Shown here: positions 35,295 to 45,198 of the stretch, piece after piece
Numbering within the stretch: position 1 is the stretch's first letter
Layout of the letters: each line of letters begins with the position of its first letter
DNA from: CADCTQ01 sp963844325
Lineage (GTDB): Bacteria > Bacteroidota > Bacteroidia > Cytophagales > 172606-1
Direction of reading: 5' to 3'
Length of the DNA stretch: 64,000 nt
NCBI GenBank assembly: GCA_963844325.1
Contig: CAWJNV010000002.1
Location: forward strand, 1,240,001-1,304,000
Translations under genes and position numbers: made by a program
Notes under the pieces: model-generated
The model's database searches: none
Seen by the model: only the letters and a program-made list of their open reading frames with translations
What the model was told of the DNA's origin: nothing

Positions 35295-36596
35295 GTCGTC
35301 TGTAATCTTAGTTGTTAAAAGGGAGTACTTGGTTAAGTACAAAGTTAAAAGCAAATGGAACGGGTTACAAAGTCAGTATCATTGAAGGCAGCAGAAGTAG
35401 CACAGTTGGAAAGTATGTTCCGGAAAGGGACTCACCCGGTACGGATGCTCAAACGAGCCCAGGTATTGCTAGGTCTTCATGGAGGAAGAAAGGCCCAGGA
35501 GGTAGCCTTACAAGTAGGCGTAAGTGTGGCAACAGTGTATAATATCACGGCTCGCTATGAGAAGTCGGGGCAACTGGCCGATGCTTTGGAGGAGAAGCCC
35601 CGCAGTGGTCAGCCTACTAAATTTAGCAAGGCTTCACAAACTCAACTTACTGCCCTGGCTTGCAGTCAGGCTCCGGAAGGACACAGTAAGTGGACTCTGA
35701 GAATGCTGGCTGATAAGCTGGTGGAATTACAGGTAGTTGAGTCCATATCGCATCAGGCGGTAGGCGAACAGCTAAAAAAAATGAACTTAAGCCTTGGCTC
35801 AGGCAACAGTGGTGTATTGGCAAGATAGACGGCCAGTACTTAGCCTGCATGGAGGACGTATTGGACGTGTATGGCCAACAAGCACCTGCCACTAGCCAAC
35901 CCCTCCAGGAGCCTGTAGAGAATCAACAACCCGTAGAAGCCGTAGAACAGGTGCGACTGTGTTTTGATGAAAGACCTTGCCAGTTGATTGGACAAGTAAT
36001 TGCGCCCCTGCCCATGCAAAGCGGCAAGCCCCTTCGTCAAGATTACGAGTATGAGCGAAAAGGCACGGCTTGTGTGCTTTTGGCCTACGATCTGGATAGC
36101 CACCAGCGCTACGTGCAGGTAAGGGAACAGCGCACCAAGAAGGATTATGCCCACTTCATGGATTGGCTAGTCAAGGAGCACTATCCCCGGGCGCAAACCA
36201 TCCACTTGGTGCAGGATAATCTGAATACGCATCAAGCCGGCAGTTTCTATGAACACTTGCCCCTTGAGAGAGCTTATGAGCTAAAACACAAATTCATCTT
36301 TCACTATACCCCAATCCATGCTTCCTGGCTCAATATGGCCGAAATAGAGTTCTCAGCCCTTGCCAAGCAGTGTTTGGATCGCAGAATTGAGCATATCGAT
36401 ACCCTCCGCCGAGAGGTGTTGGCTTGGGCAAAGAAACGCAATGAAAAGAAAGTCAAGGTCAACTGGCTTTTCGATACCCCTAAAGCCAGAACCAAACTTA
36501 AAAGACACTACTGCAAAGTCAATCCTGTCAATGAAGACACCCTCAATCCTGATAATAATACTATTACACGTTATAATAACTAAGGTTACAGACGAC
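35295..36596 (+). mobile_element. IS630-family element A, 1302 bp
   Basis: Terminal inverted repeats begin GTCGTCTGTAATCTTAGTTG on the left; the right end reads GTCGTCTGTAACCTTAGTTA on the opposite strand. TA dinucleotides flank both sides (35293-35294 and 36597-36598), the expected IS630 target duplication. The two ORFs and the ends are intact, so it may be active. Confidence 0.9.
35355..36583 (+). CDS. IS630 transposase of element A, two ORFs joined by -1 frameshift
   Basis: The first ORF (35355-35828) has HTH domains (VGVSVATVYNITARYEK, then SKWTLRMLADKL). The second (read as DVLDVYGQ onward from 35849 to 36583) is the DDE catalytic domain: VRLCFDERPCQ (Asp), IHLVQDNLNTH (Asp) and WLNMAEIEFSALA (Glu). 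They join in the -1 frame at the A8 run 35774-35781, giving LKKNELKPWLRQQWCIG, so a full-length fusion is made by programmed slippage. All catalytic residues are present. Confidence 0.88.
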
Positions 36597-36601
36597 TAGT
36601 A

Positions 36602-37911
36602 CAGCTCCAATTTAATTATTAGGGATTTCAGTATTGCCCGGATTGACCTTTTGGTATCTACTTGCCAAGGTTACCCTGGCCGTCTTGACGGTAAAACTCC
36701 AGTGAATCTTGACTACATGCTCATTACGCTGTTGACTCCAGGCCCGTACTTCTCTCTGTAGGGCATAGATGTCTTTGATTCTGCGGTCGAGACATTGGCG
36801 GGCTAAAGCCGAAAACTCAATTTCGGCCATGTTCAACCAAGAGCCGTGCTTAGGCGTGAAGTGGAACTGCATCTTTTGGGCTAACTCACCGGCCCTCTCA
36901 AGGGGTAAGTGCTCATAAAAAGAACTCATCGAGTGGGTGTTCAAATTATCTTGCACCAAGTGTATTTTCTCGGCCTTGGGATAGTGTTCTTTCACTAACC
37001 AGTCCATAAACTCGGCGTAGTCCTTTTTGGTACGCCTTTCTCTCACCTGCACATAGCGTTGGCCCTTGTCCAAGTCGTAAGCCAGAAGCACGCAAGCCGT
37101 TCCCTTGCGCTCATATTCGTAATCCTGCCGCAGGGGCTTGCCCGGCTTGAAGGGTAAAGGGGCTAACACTTCATCGAGTAACTGGCAGGGACGTTCATCA
37201 AAACAAAGCCGCACTACGGCTGGCTCTCCTGCTGCTGGCTGACTTGCCGATAATTGCTCCTGAGGTGTGGCTGAGAGGGGCGCTTGCTCATTAGACGCTT
37301 GCTCATTGAACACCTGCGGTTGGGCTTGCTGCTCATAAACCCGGAGCACATCCTCCATCTTGTAGAGGTACTCGGCGTCTACCTGCCCGATACACCACTG
37401 CCTTTTGAGCCAAGGCTTAAGTTTACTTTTTTTAAAACCAGTCGTACTGATTCGTCATTGACCTGATAGCCTAATTCCACCAACCGGCCGTTAATCAACT
37501 CTACCGTCCAGCGGCTTCTGCCTTCGGGTGCCTCACTGCAAGCAATCCGGCTTACGTCGGCCTCTAAGCGGGGCGTTACTTTGGCCGGCTGTCCAGGACG
37601 TGGTCTTTCTTGCAAAGCTTGGGAAAGCTTGCCCGGCTCATAGCGGTGATACACATTGTAGACAGTCGCCTCGCTTACACCTACTTGATGGGCGATGGCT
37701 GGTACTTTTTGCCCCTCTGCCAGTAGCAGTAGTACTTGGGCTCGCTTTACTTTTCGCACTGAATGCTTGCCTTTGCCTAACAGCAGTTCTAGCTCTTGCC
37801 GATCCTTTTCACTGACAATAGGGGGAGCTAATCGTTTTTGCATCTTTCCTTCCTGTTTGTACTTGAATAGGAAAGTTAAAAAGAGAATCCCTATTAATTA
37901 AATTGGAGCTG
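36602..37911 (-). mobile_element. IS630-family element B, 1310 bp
   Basis: The ends begin CAGCTCCAATTTAATTATTA (left) and, reversed, CAGCTCCAATTTAATTAATA (right). TA pairs flank it at 36600-36601 and 37912-37913. It lies three bases from the TA of element A and points the other way, but its ends differ, so it is a separate insertion, not a copy of A. Confidence 0.9.
36612..37843 (-). CDS. IS630 transposase of element B, two ORFs joined by -1 frameshift
   Basis: The N-terminal ORF (37379-37843) has the HTH region VGVSEATVYNVYHRYE and RSRWTVELINGRLVEL. The C-terminal ORF (36612-37358) has the DDE residues in VRLCFDERPCQ, IHLVQDNLNTH and WLNMAEIEFSALA. They join at a T7 run on the plus strand (37427-37433), an A7 slip site on the coding strand. 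It is about as long as the element A transposase and clearly related, but diverged in the linker. Intact. Confidence 0.86.
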
Positions 37912-38797
37912 TACTAGTAAGTCCCATTGGAACAAGGCCCGGGTGCCTTCGGTAGTCCCGTAGAGTTTAGTACCGTCGGGTGAAAACTCCACCCCGTAGG
38001 GGGTAATGAACGCTTCGCTGTGCAGCGTGACAGGGTTGCTGATCTGGCCCGTCGCGTTGTTAAAGTCAAAGAGTTCGAACGTCCTGATGCCTTTGATGGC
38101 CTGGGCGATCCGGCTGCCGTCGGGGGAGATTTTCAGATAGCCAATGTAGTCTTCGCCGGAGTATTGCGTACCCGTTGCTGAATCATAGTCCCCTTGGAAA
38201 GCCCCCGCCTGGCTTACCACCGGGGTAAGGGAGATGCCGTTGGGGGTAAGCAGGTAGGCGTAGAAATTGGCTGCATTCCAGGGATGGGTCAAAATCCACA
38301 TATCCCTGCCGTTGCGGTGGGGATAGGCGGTGAGCTTTTCGGTGGTAGGCCTGTGCAGGAGCACGTTCTTTTCAATTACTTCCCCTTTGCCGCCCTGCTT
38401 TGCCATGTCAATCACGTTATAGAACAGGCCTTCACGCATGGCCGTGTGGCCGGCCGTAAACAGGTAGTAGAGGTTTTTGCTGCCGGGTTTGGCCAGAATG
38501 AGGGCCGACTGGGTGGAAGTCTGCTCTCCCATCAGTTCCTGGCCGTTGGCTACTAATTGGTGACTGCCGTTCCACACCCACTGCCCGTCGCTGTAGAGAA
38601 TTACTTTGCCCGTAGAGTCGCAGAGGACTGAGCTACCCCTCCTACTGGTCTATCATGTTGCCTTAGACGGCTGCCGGGCTGCCGCTGTTGAAGCCAAAGC
38701 CAGCACGTTTACCGAAGTACCAGATGTTGGCTTCTTTCTGGGCAAGCAGGGACTGGGATAGCAGTGAAAAAATACCAAGGAGTAGACAAAGGCACAT

Positions 38798-39177
38798 TAC
38801 AAAAAATACCTCCTGCCAGAGAAGTGTTTTTCACGGGTGTGTTTCAAAATTACGCGGTCAAAAATCGTTGCCTAATATCCTTTGGCAACGAGTGGTGGGA
38901 CATGCCGAAAGGGCACGTATGCTCCCTAGTTTAAGGCCCGATTTAACCGCAATCCTGGTCAGGATTGCCCAGCAGCCAAATAATATTTTTGCACTATTTT
39001 GAGGCGCGTGATTTTGAATCACACCCGTTTTTCACTAACTGAACTGTTTCATTTGTTAGACCCTTATACACCTTAATAGTAGAAGCAGTTTATCTGATAC
39101 ATCATCTCCGGTAAACAATTTTGCTGTCACTTTTTATTTGCCCTACCCTATGTAATACGTACTAAACCACTACCCGG
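38798..39177. other. Intergenic stretch, nothing recognised
   Basis: The 380 bp between the T9SS-B pseudogene and the LRR gene hold only short readings. A plus-strand reading (38688-39002) is the shadow of the pseudogene start. No repeat or hairpin stands out. Confidence 0.5.
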
Positions 39178-40074
39178 CTAATAATAACGTTTTGTGTATT
39201 TTCCTTCTTCTACTCGTTCCGTAGATATGGTAGTGTTTGGTAAAATGGTCTTTATTTTTTCTGCTTCTTTAGGTGTAATTTTGTTCTCTCCTAAATCTAT
39301 GTATTCAAGCCATGTCATATTCTTCAACACACTTGGTATGCTTGCGAATTCATTTAAGCCTAAATCTATTTTTTTTAGATTTTGATTGTTTAGTAACTCG
39401 GCGGGGAGTTCACTAAGGAAATTTTTTGTTAAGTTCAAATATTTTATATTTTTTAATTGCCCTATTTGAATCGGTAGGGATTTGATGCTATTTCCACTAA
39501 GGTCTAATAATTGCAAATTAGGTAGGCTAAATAGCTGAGGTGGCAGTGTTTTAATATTATTCCTTGATAACATCAAGTTTCTTAACCCATTTAAATTGCT
39601 AATATACTCACTTATCCTAATTTGCGGATTATCTGAAACATTTAAGTGTTCAAGACTTGGTAGTTTATAAAGTGTGTTTGGTAGTTCAGTTAGCTCGTTT
39701 TCGCTAAGGTCGAGTACTCTTAGTTTTTTCAAAGCAACTATTCCTTCGGGTAGACTACGTATGAGGTTGTTCTGGATGTATAATTCCTCTAGATTCTGCA
39801 AATCGCCTATTTGAGCAGGGATATCTATTAATTTATTATGCCCAATGTGTAGCTCTTGAAGGTTTTTAAACTCAAATATTATCTTTGGAAATGCTTTCAA
39901 ATTACTGCCATTTAAATGCAAAGCATATACATCTAATGGCCGATTTCTGGCAATACTAAGATCGTTGAATCTGTTCTTTGTATTAATAGGATATTGAGCT
40001 TGAGAAAACACAAACAACGATTTCAAAATTAGCACAAAAGCTACTAGATAAGGATCTTTCTTGAATATTATCAT
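39178..40074 (-). CDS. Secreted leucine-rich repeat protein, 298 residues
   Basis: A signal peptide (about 9-28) ends at SQAQ. About nine LRR units of 23 residues follow, e.g. LEELYIQNNLIRSLPEGIVA, LRVLDLSENELTELPNTLYK and LQLLDLSGNSIKSLPIQIG. A short C-terminal cap ends KYTKRYY. There is no T9SS sorting domain or lipobox, so it is probably periplasmic. It is the next gene after the RHS protein, 228 bp away and on the same strand, which makes it a candidate binding partner or immunity protein. A hairpin and a poly-C tract lie between. Function unproven. Confidence 0.8.
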   Translation of the reverse strand: MIIFKKDPYLVAFVLILKSLFVFSQAQYPINTKNRFNDLSIARNRPLDVYALHLNGSNLKAFPKIIFEFKNLQELHIGHNKLIDIPAQIGDLQNLEELYIQNNLIRSLPEGIVALKKLRVLDLSENELTELPNTLYKLPSLEHLNVSDNPQIRISEYISNLNGLRNLMLSRNNIKTLPPQLFSLPNLQLLDLSGNSIKSLPIQIGQLKNIKYLNLTKNFLSELPAELLNNQNLKKIDLGLNEFASIPSVLKNMTWLEYIDLGENKITPKEAEKIKTILPNTTISTERVEEGKYTKRYY

Positions 40075-40208
40075 ATTGTGTTATGTTTGATATCTATTGC
40101 AACTGTGTTAGCAAGTAGTTATTTAAAGGGTATCATTATCTGTAATTACTACTACTAAACTTAACAGAATTTAACTAGTTCAGTAGAGGAAGTGTTGCCT
40201 AGGCAAGT

Positions 40209-40242
40209 CTTGCCCCCTTAACTTTGCAGTTAAGAGGGCAAG
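40209..40242. terminator. Hairpin between RHS gene and LRR gene
   Basis: CTTGCCCCCTTAAC pairs with GTTAAGAGGGCAAG in 13 of 14 positions around a six-base loop. It lies 60 bp past the RHS stop codon. No T-run follows on the minus strand. An 11-base C tract (40247-40257) adjoins it. Confidence 0.5.
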
Positions 40243-40301
40243 GTTTCCCCCCCCCCCAATACTAATTACTCTAGGTTACGTCCAAATTATTTTTCAACAT
40301 C

Positions 40302-43300
40302 TTATTTGAGATTCGCCCCGACGCCAAATTGATATGTAGCGTTTGGATCACCTTTTTTCATTTCATAAACTCCGTGCTGGTCCGCATAAGACAGACCTGT
40401 TATTTGCCCATTTGGTCCACGGTGATAGTACAAGAATATAACAGAGTGGCCAAAATTACTTCCTGCAGTAGGGTGGTATTCTCCTTTGTCCCGTATACTC
40501 TCATAGTGTTCTTTATGTGTCCACAATTGTAGTACTGCTCCCGGTTGAAGCTGTCCGTCCCAAATGTCATCAACTGGGTCAGCTAAGCCAGCGTGAACCA
40601 AAGCTCCTGCTCCTCCTTTACCTCGATGTTCATATGGGAGATTCATAAAATCTTTTCTGTCAATATTTGTACCAAATAACTTGGCAAAATCCGAATCTGG
40701 TGTCGGATACCATCTGTCTCCGTCTTTTTTGTTATAAAAACCGTCGTTATTGAACACTTCAGGAGCTTTGCCCTTGTTTACATCTTCGTATGCTTGTTTA
40801 ACTCTTTTCCAGACGGTAGGATAACACCGAGTTGCTTTTCCAACTTCTAAGGTAGCTAAATTCATAATATTAAGGTATAATCTGTTCCCGACTATATTTG
40901 ATCCTCCTGCTCCTTTGACAACTTGAACATTTCTTGCAACGGCTGAGCCCATACGTCTTCCGCCAAAGAACTCTCTGATTCTACCCCAGAAACCCGGACC
41001 AGGTCCTCCACTCCAACCTCCATCAGGATCAACTTGATTACTCCAGTCGTTACCCATTGCTAAGTATGGAGAGTCAAACTGCCCATAAGGATCTGGGCGA
41101 TTCCAACGACCAATTCTACTGTCGTACATTCTTAGCTCAAAGCTGTTCCATTGTGTTTCGTTGTCCTGTTCAGCAAACTTTCCTTGGTAACCATAATTAT
41201 AACTAGTGCCTCCACTTCTTGCTGTCCCCCCCATTACCAAGAAATCTGCATAACGTAACACATCAATAGTATTATCAGCCAGTTTTATATCCTTAATCAC
41301 AGCTCTAATATTTCCTTGATGATCTGCCAATTCATACTGATAGCTGTTGTCCCGGACTTTGTATATTCCTAATCTATCTGCCCCATACACAAAGAATTGC
41401 TTTTGTAAAAGGGCGGTGCCGTCATTGTCATAGGTTGTGAGTTCATTTCCCCTTGCATCTCTTATATAATAAGTAGTAATATTTGTCGAGTGGTTGATCT
41501 TCTTTAGTCGTTGCCCCCTCTCCGAGTAATAGAAGCTAACTTTCTTGATGGTTTTGGCAGCGTCACTGTAGACTGCCATTACTAAGCCTTTGGCATTATA
41601 CTCTATATACTGATTCTGCACATCGCTACTTATTCCATCCTTTTCTTGGGCCGTCATCTGCCCCAAGGCATCATATGTATATTTAGCAAATCCCGTAATT
41701 TTTTCTAATTGATTAGTACCAGTTTTATATGTATAGGCGTTAACAAAATTATCCTTGAGGATACCATCTTTATTGTTACGTTGCAGACTACTAATGTTGC
41801 CGTGCTCGTCGTAGCTCAATCCAAACTCTTTGTGAAGCCCGGTAGGAGTAAAAGCATTTAGCCCAGAAGAGACATTCATATCTACATTACCCCAAACCGC
41901 CTCTTTAAGCTGGTACTTGGCATCATACTGGTATACGTACATTTGTGGATTTTCCACGTTAATTCCTTCTGAGGCTATTACACTTTGCGGCTTTTTGGTC
42001 TGCCAAACTACTGCTTTTACCCTTCTGCTATAAAATGATTGGTACCCAGCGGCATCAATGCTAGCAATAATTGTTCCAGCCTTGGTATAATCTCCTGAGA
42101 AGTACTCCAAACTCATACTAAAAACATCCTTAGCAAAACCGTTGCCATCACCATCTTTACCGGGATCACTGCCTGCTTTTGGGTGATTAATGCTCTTGAG
42201 CCAGCCTTGGATTGTATATACATAGTCGGTTCCTTGTAGCTGATCCGCCAATTCTACTCGTTTTAATGGTCCATGCAGGTAGTAATAGTACTTGGCTTGT
42301 CGTTTTTTAGTGAAGCCATCCCTGCTAGTATGTACTTCGGTTAACCGCTGGTCTTGATCATAAGAGTAGTAATGAGTGAATCGTTCACTTGGAGTGCCTT
42401 TCTGGTAGGCAACCTCTCGCACATTGCCATTACGGTCATATATGTACTCAATGGTTTTGTCACCCAAACCAACAATACTCTGAATACTCCATTCAATTCG
42501 GCCAGTTTCATCATAACTGTAGAAGGTAGTAGAGTGCTCATTCTGCGTTTTTGCTACAGTGCCTAAAGTAAAGCGTTGGACACGATTACCAGGAACATCT
42601 GGTGCAGGCATATCATAATAGGAGTCAACTTTCTGACTGCAGCGAGTCGCGTCTGGTAAGCCTCCCGTACGGGTGACATCTTCAAGAATCCTTGTATACT
42701 CAGAACCGAAAAGCGACTGCAACTGCATTTCAAACGAAGAATTTACATTTGATTCAGCAGGTAAGCTATATTCGCCAGATTGCAGCGGCCTACCTCTGCG
42801 GTCATAGTTAGTATAAGAGAATTTACGGTCAATCTTTTGTTGTGCGTTCTGGGAGAAACGCAAAACGCCATCTCTGCGGTGTATAAATTCTGTTTGACCT
42901 TCGTCAGGGCTACTAGATTGAATCATATCGCCATTAGCACTGTAATCATAGCGGGTTACGAATTTAGGCATCGCTGAACTGTTTAAGTCTACTCCTTTAG
43001 GTGCTACGGTAGCAATGAGACGATCCGCATCGTTGTAGTAATTATAGCTGAACTCTCCGTACTTTAGCGTATAGCTCACTACCATGTTATAGTTGCTGCT
43101 AACGATACGGTAAAAACCACCGACCAAATTGTAAATACCTGATTCCTGAGGAGGGACTAAACTACCATTTAATAGATTTCTGACTTGTACCCCCACGCCG
43201 GCATTGACGCTGGTAGTTATCCCTTCTCCTAAATGCGGTAGGTGAATGTCTAGGGAATTATGGACGCCATTTTGGTCAACGTAAGCCGATACGCTGGTGT

Positions 43301-45122
43301 TGACAGCAATACCGGGGAACTCGGCGCCGCTGCGGCAACTTGCAAGTACTTTTCCTTCTTTATCGGTAAGGACAATGCTTTCCCGCCCGTTTACATCTAC
43401 CGTTACTGATTTTACTCCCTGTAATTCAAGGCTAGTAGCATTTGTAGGAATGAAGTGGGCGTTACGTAGCAGTAAGTAATGGTTTAATTCGTCCAGGATG
43501 GGCACTGTTGCGCTTCGGGATTCATGTCCTGCCCCCATTCGGTGTTGATCCCCAGGCCCGGCCGATCGGTTTACGCTCCCGGCTGGATCTACATAGTGCT
43601 GACTAAAGGGAAAAGCAGTAGTGGCAGCAAAAGGCTCCCGTGTGTTGTTGTTACTATAGTACCAGCCCAAAGAATTAGGTTGGGTATCATCTACAGCCAG
43701 AGGCTGATTGGGATTGGTTTCGAAGTGGCTGAAGTTATAAGGTGCCCCCCCGCTGGTTATAAAATTTTCTGCGTAATAGAATGAGCCTTGACCAACCGGA
43801 GCAGGCATGGTTTCCACCGTTCTGACTCCGTTCCCATCATATAAGGATTGTGCGACAAGTAGCTCATTGCGGGTAACGTCCCGGCTTTGGCTTTGAGTAA
43901 TGCGGCCGTACCCGTCCATGTAAGACCTATTTTCGCTTATCACTACAGTTTCACCTGGAACTACTACGGTTGAATTATCCATAATAGAAAATTCAGCAGT
44001 AGCACCAGCACCAATTGAAACACCATTTTTGATGGTTATGGAATGAGCACTGACGTATTTGGTGTACTGAGAAGAGGGGGTAATTTGCAGTGCGGTTGCA
44101 GGAGGTTGGGGTAGAACAATCGCGTCCGTTGAATAGTATGTATTAGGGTCAGAGGGCGCAACATTAGCAGTGACAGTTTGGTATGTTTCCCCATAAACCA
44201 GGGTTTGAATCCAGTTGCGCCTCTTCTCAATAGGAATCTGGGCGGAAGTTGAATATATGGAAGCGCACGGGTTGTTACTGTAAAACTTTACCCGAAATAT
44301 GGTAGAACTAGTTAAGTTCTGATAAGTATAAGTAGCCTGCCCATTATTCCTAAACTCCTGCCAACCAAATCCGTTATTGTTCGAGTATTCCCAATGTTGT
44401 ATTGAGTATCCATCATATCCACTCAGAGTGAGTGTACCAGAATTATTACCGCTTGTTTGAGGAGTAGCACTACCTCCACTCAACGTACCAACTTGCTCGA
44501 TAGTACGGGTAAATACCCTTATGGTAATGGAAGCCTCACTGCTTTGGCAATCCCCGTTTTCGCTATAACCAACTACTTTGTAAGTAGTGTTTTCATTAGG
44601 GCTAACTGGTAATGTTCCGGATACTCTTAACAGTTGATGAAAACCTGCCGCATCCGTCCATGACCAGTTGTAGCTAGTTGCACCGGTCGCCGTTAATGTT
44701 ATTTGCTCTCCGGAACAAACCCAATTTTGAGGAGAAGAAACACTTATTGTGGGTATTGATTCAATCCGAAAGGTAGGATAGTATTGTGTATCTCCGCCGC
44801 AAGAAGGACGAACCCCTATACTAATATTTTGTACTGGGTTGTTCCAGGTGATGAAAACTGTTCTATTGTTGTCCTGAGCGTCAAATTCAATAATGTCCCC
44901 ACTATTTATAATCCAATCTCCCGGAGAAAGACTATTACAACCGGAATAGGAAAATGAATTACGGGAGCCCACGCAAAAATTGCCTTCTCCGTGTTCTATC
45001 TGCGCTTGGAGAGGAATAGCGAAAAGAAAAGCAAGGGCAAACAGCAGAATAGTTAATCCAGATGTTGTTTTAGGGCAATATATATGCCTGGCATGAGTAG
45101 CCTGGGCTAAGGTAGGAGTCAT
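40302..45122 (-). CDS. RHS-repeat surface protein with variable C-terminal domain, 1606 residues
   Basis: A signal peptide (hydrophobic, ending LQAQ near residue 41) is followed by Ig-like/PKD-type regions, then an RHS/YD-repeat shell (FSYTNYDRRGRPLQSG, TTFYSYDETGRIEWS, YTYDALGQMTAQEKDG). The RHS core (LRMYDSRIGRWNRPDPYGQ, LAMGNDWSNQVDPDGG) ends near residue 1369. The last 237 residues after the core are the position of the toxin in RHS effectors. They contain Cys1433 (ATRCYPTVW), His1559 (SNFGHSVIFL) and Asp1581 (LSYADQHGVY), a possible papain-like triad. No metal or nuclease motif was seen. The RHS part is certain; the C-terminal activity is a proposal. Confidence 0.85.
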   Translation of the reverse strand: MTPTLAQATHARHIYCPKTTSGLTILLFALAFLFAIPLQAQIEHGEGNFCVGSRNSFSYSGCNSLSPGDWIINSGDIIEFDAQDNNRTVFITWNNPVQNISIGVRPSCGGDTQYYPTFRIESIPTISVSSPQNWVCSGEQITLTATGATSYNWSWTDAAGFHQLLRVSGTLPVSPNENTTYKVVGYSENGDCQSSEASITIRVFTRTIEQVGTLSGGSATPQTSGNNSGTLTLSGYDGYSIQHWEYSNNNGFGWQEFRNNGQATYTYQNLTSSTIFRVKFYSNNPCASIYSTSAQIPIEKRRNWIQTLVYGETYQTVTANVAPSDPNTYYSTDAIVLPQPPATALQITPSSQYTKYVSAHSITIKNGVSIGAGATAEFSIMDNSTVVVPGETVVISENRSYMDGYGRITQSQSRDVTRNELLVAQSLYDGNGVRTVETMPAPVGQGSFYYAENFITSGGAPYNFSHFETNPNQPLAVDDTQPNSLGWYYSNNNTREPFAATTAFPFSQHYVDPAGSVNRSAGPGDQHRMGAGHESRSATVPILDELNHYLLLRNAHFIPTNATSLELQGVKSVTVDVNGRESIVLTDKEGKVLASCRSGAEFPGIAVNTSVSAYVDQNGVHNSLDIHLPHLGEGITTSVNAGVGVQVRNLLNGSLVPPQESGIYNLVGGFYRIVSSNYNMVVSYTLKYGEFSYNYYNDADRLIATVAPKGVDLNSSAMPKFVTRYDYSANGDMIQSSSPDEGQTEFIHRRDGVLRFSQNAQQKIDRKFSYTNYDRRGRPLQSGEYSLPAESNVNSSFEMQLQSLFGSEYTRILEDVTRTGGLPDATRCSQKVDSYYDMPAPDVPGNRVQRFTLGTVAKTQNEHSTTFYSYDETGRIEWSIQSIVGLGDKTIEYIYDRNGNVREVAYQKGTPSERFTHYYSYDQDQRLTEVHTSRDGFTKKRQAKYYYYLHGPLKRVELADQLQGTDYVYTIQGWLKSINHPKAGSDPGKDGDGNGFAKDVFSMSLEYFSGDYTKAGTIIASIDAAGYQSFYSRRVKAVVWQTKKPQSVIASEGINVENPQMYVYQYDAKYQLKEAVWGNVDMNVSSGLNAFTPTGLHKEFGLSYDEHGNISSLQRNNKDGILKDNFVNAYTYKTGTNQLEKITGFAKYTYDALGQMTAQEKDGISSDVQNQYIEYNAKGLVMAVYSDAAKTIKKVSFYYSERGQRLKKINHSTNITTYYIRDARGNELTTYDNDGTALLQKQFFVYGADRLGIYKVRDNSYQYELADHQGNIRAVIKDIKLADNTIDVLRYADFLVMGGTARSGGTSYNYGYQGKFAEQDNETQWNSFELRMYDSRIGRWNRPDPYGQFDSPYLAMGNDWSNQVDPDGGWSGGPGPGFWGRIREFFGGRRMGSAVARNVQVVKGAGGSNIVGNRLYLNIMNLATLEVGKATRCYPTVWKRVKQAYEDVNKGKAPEVFNNDGFYNKKDGDRWYPTPDSDFAKLFGTNIDRKDFMNLPYEHRGKGGAGALVHAGLADPVDDIWDGQLQPGAVLQLWTHKEHYESIRDKGEYHPTAGSNFGHSVIFLYYHRGPNGQITGLSYADQHGVYEMKKGDPNATYQFGVGANLK

Positions 45123-45198
45123 ACCTATGAAGTTTATATAAAATATTTATTGAATTAGTGTTATTAGAAAGTGATATGCTGCATTTACCCACTGCTAG

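Larger units (their letters stand above)
34317..38797 (-). pseudogene. T9SS type B sorting-domain protein, frameshifted and split by two IS630 elements
   Basis: Secreted surface protein. A signal peptide (start 38797, MCLCLLLGIFSLLS) is followed by KEANIWYFGKRAGFGFNSG, typical of Bacteroidota proteins with an N-terminal propeller. A PKD-like region (FLAYRSGLADTVTKEVTI) and a C-terminal T9SS sorting domain follow (NIPNVFTPNEDGYNDTFVVE, FGRWRLEVYDRWG, WNGSDLAGGMYFY). Frames break near 38660 and near 34710, and the two IS630 elements occupy 35295-37911. Joining the sequence across them keeps the frame: FQWDLL to VLAGSPQAIAASR. It is non-functional here unless the breaks are errors. Confidence 0.85.
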
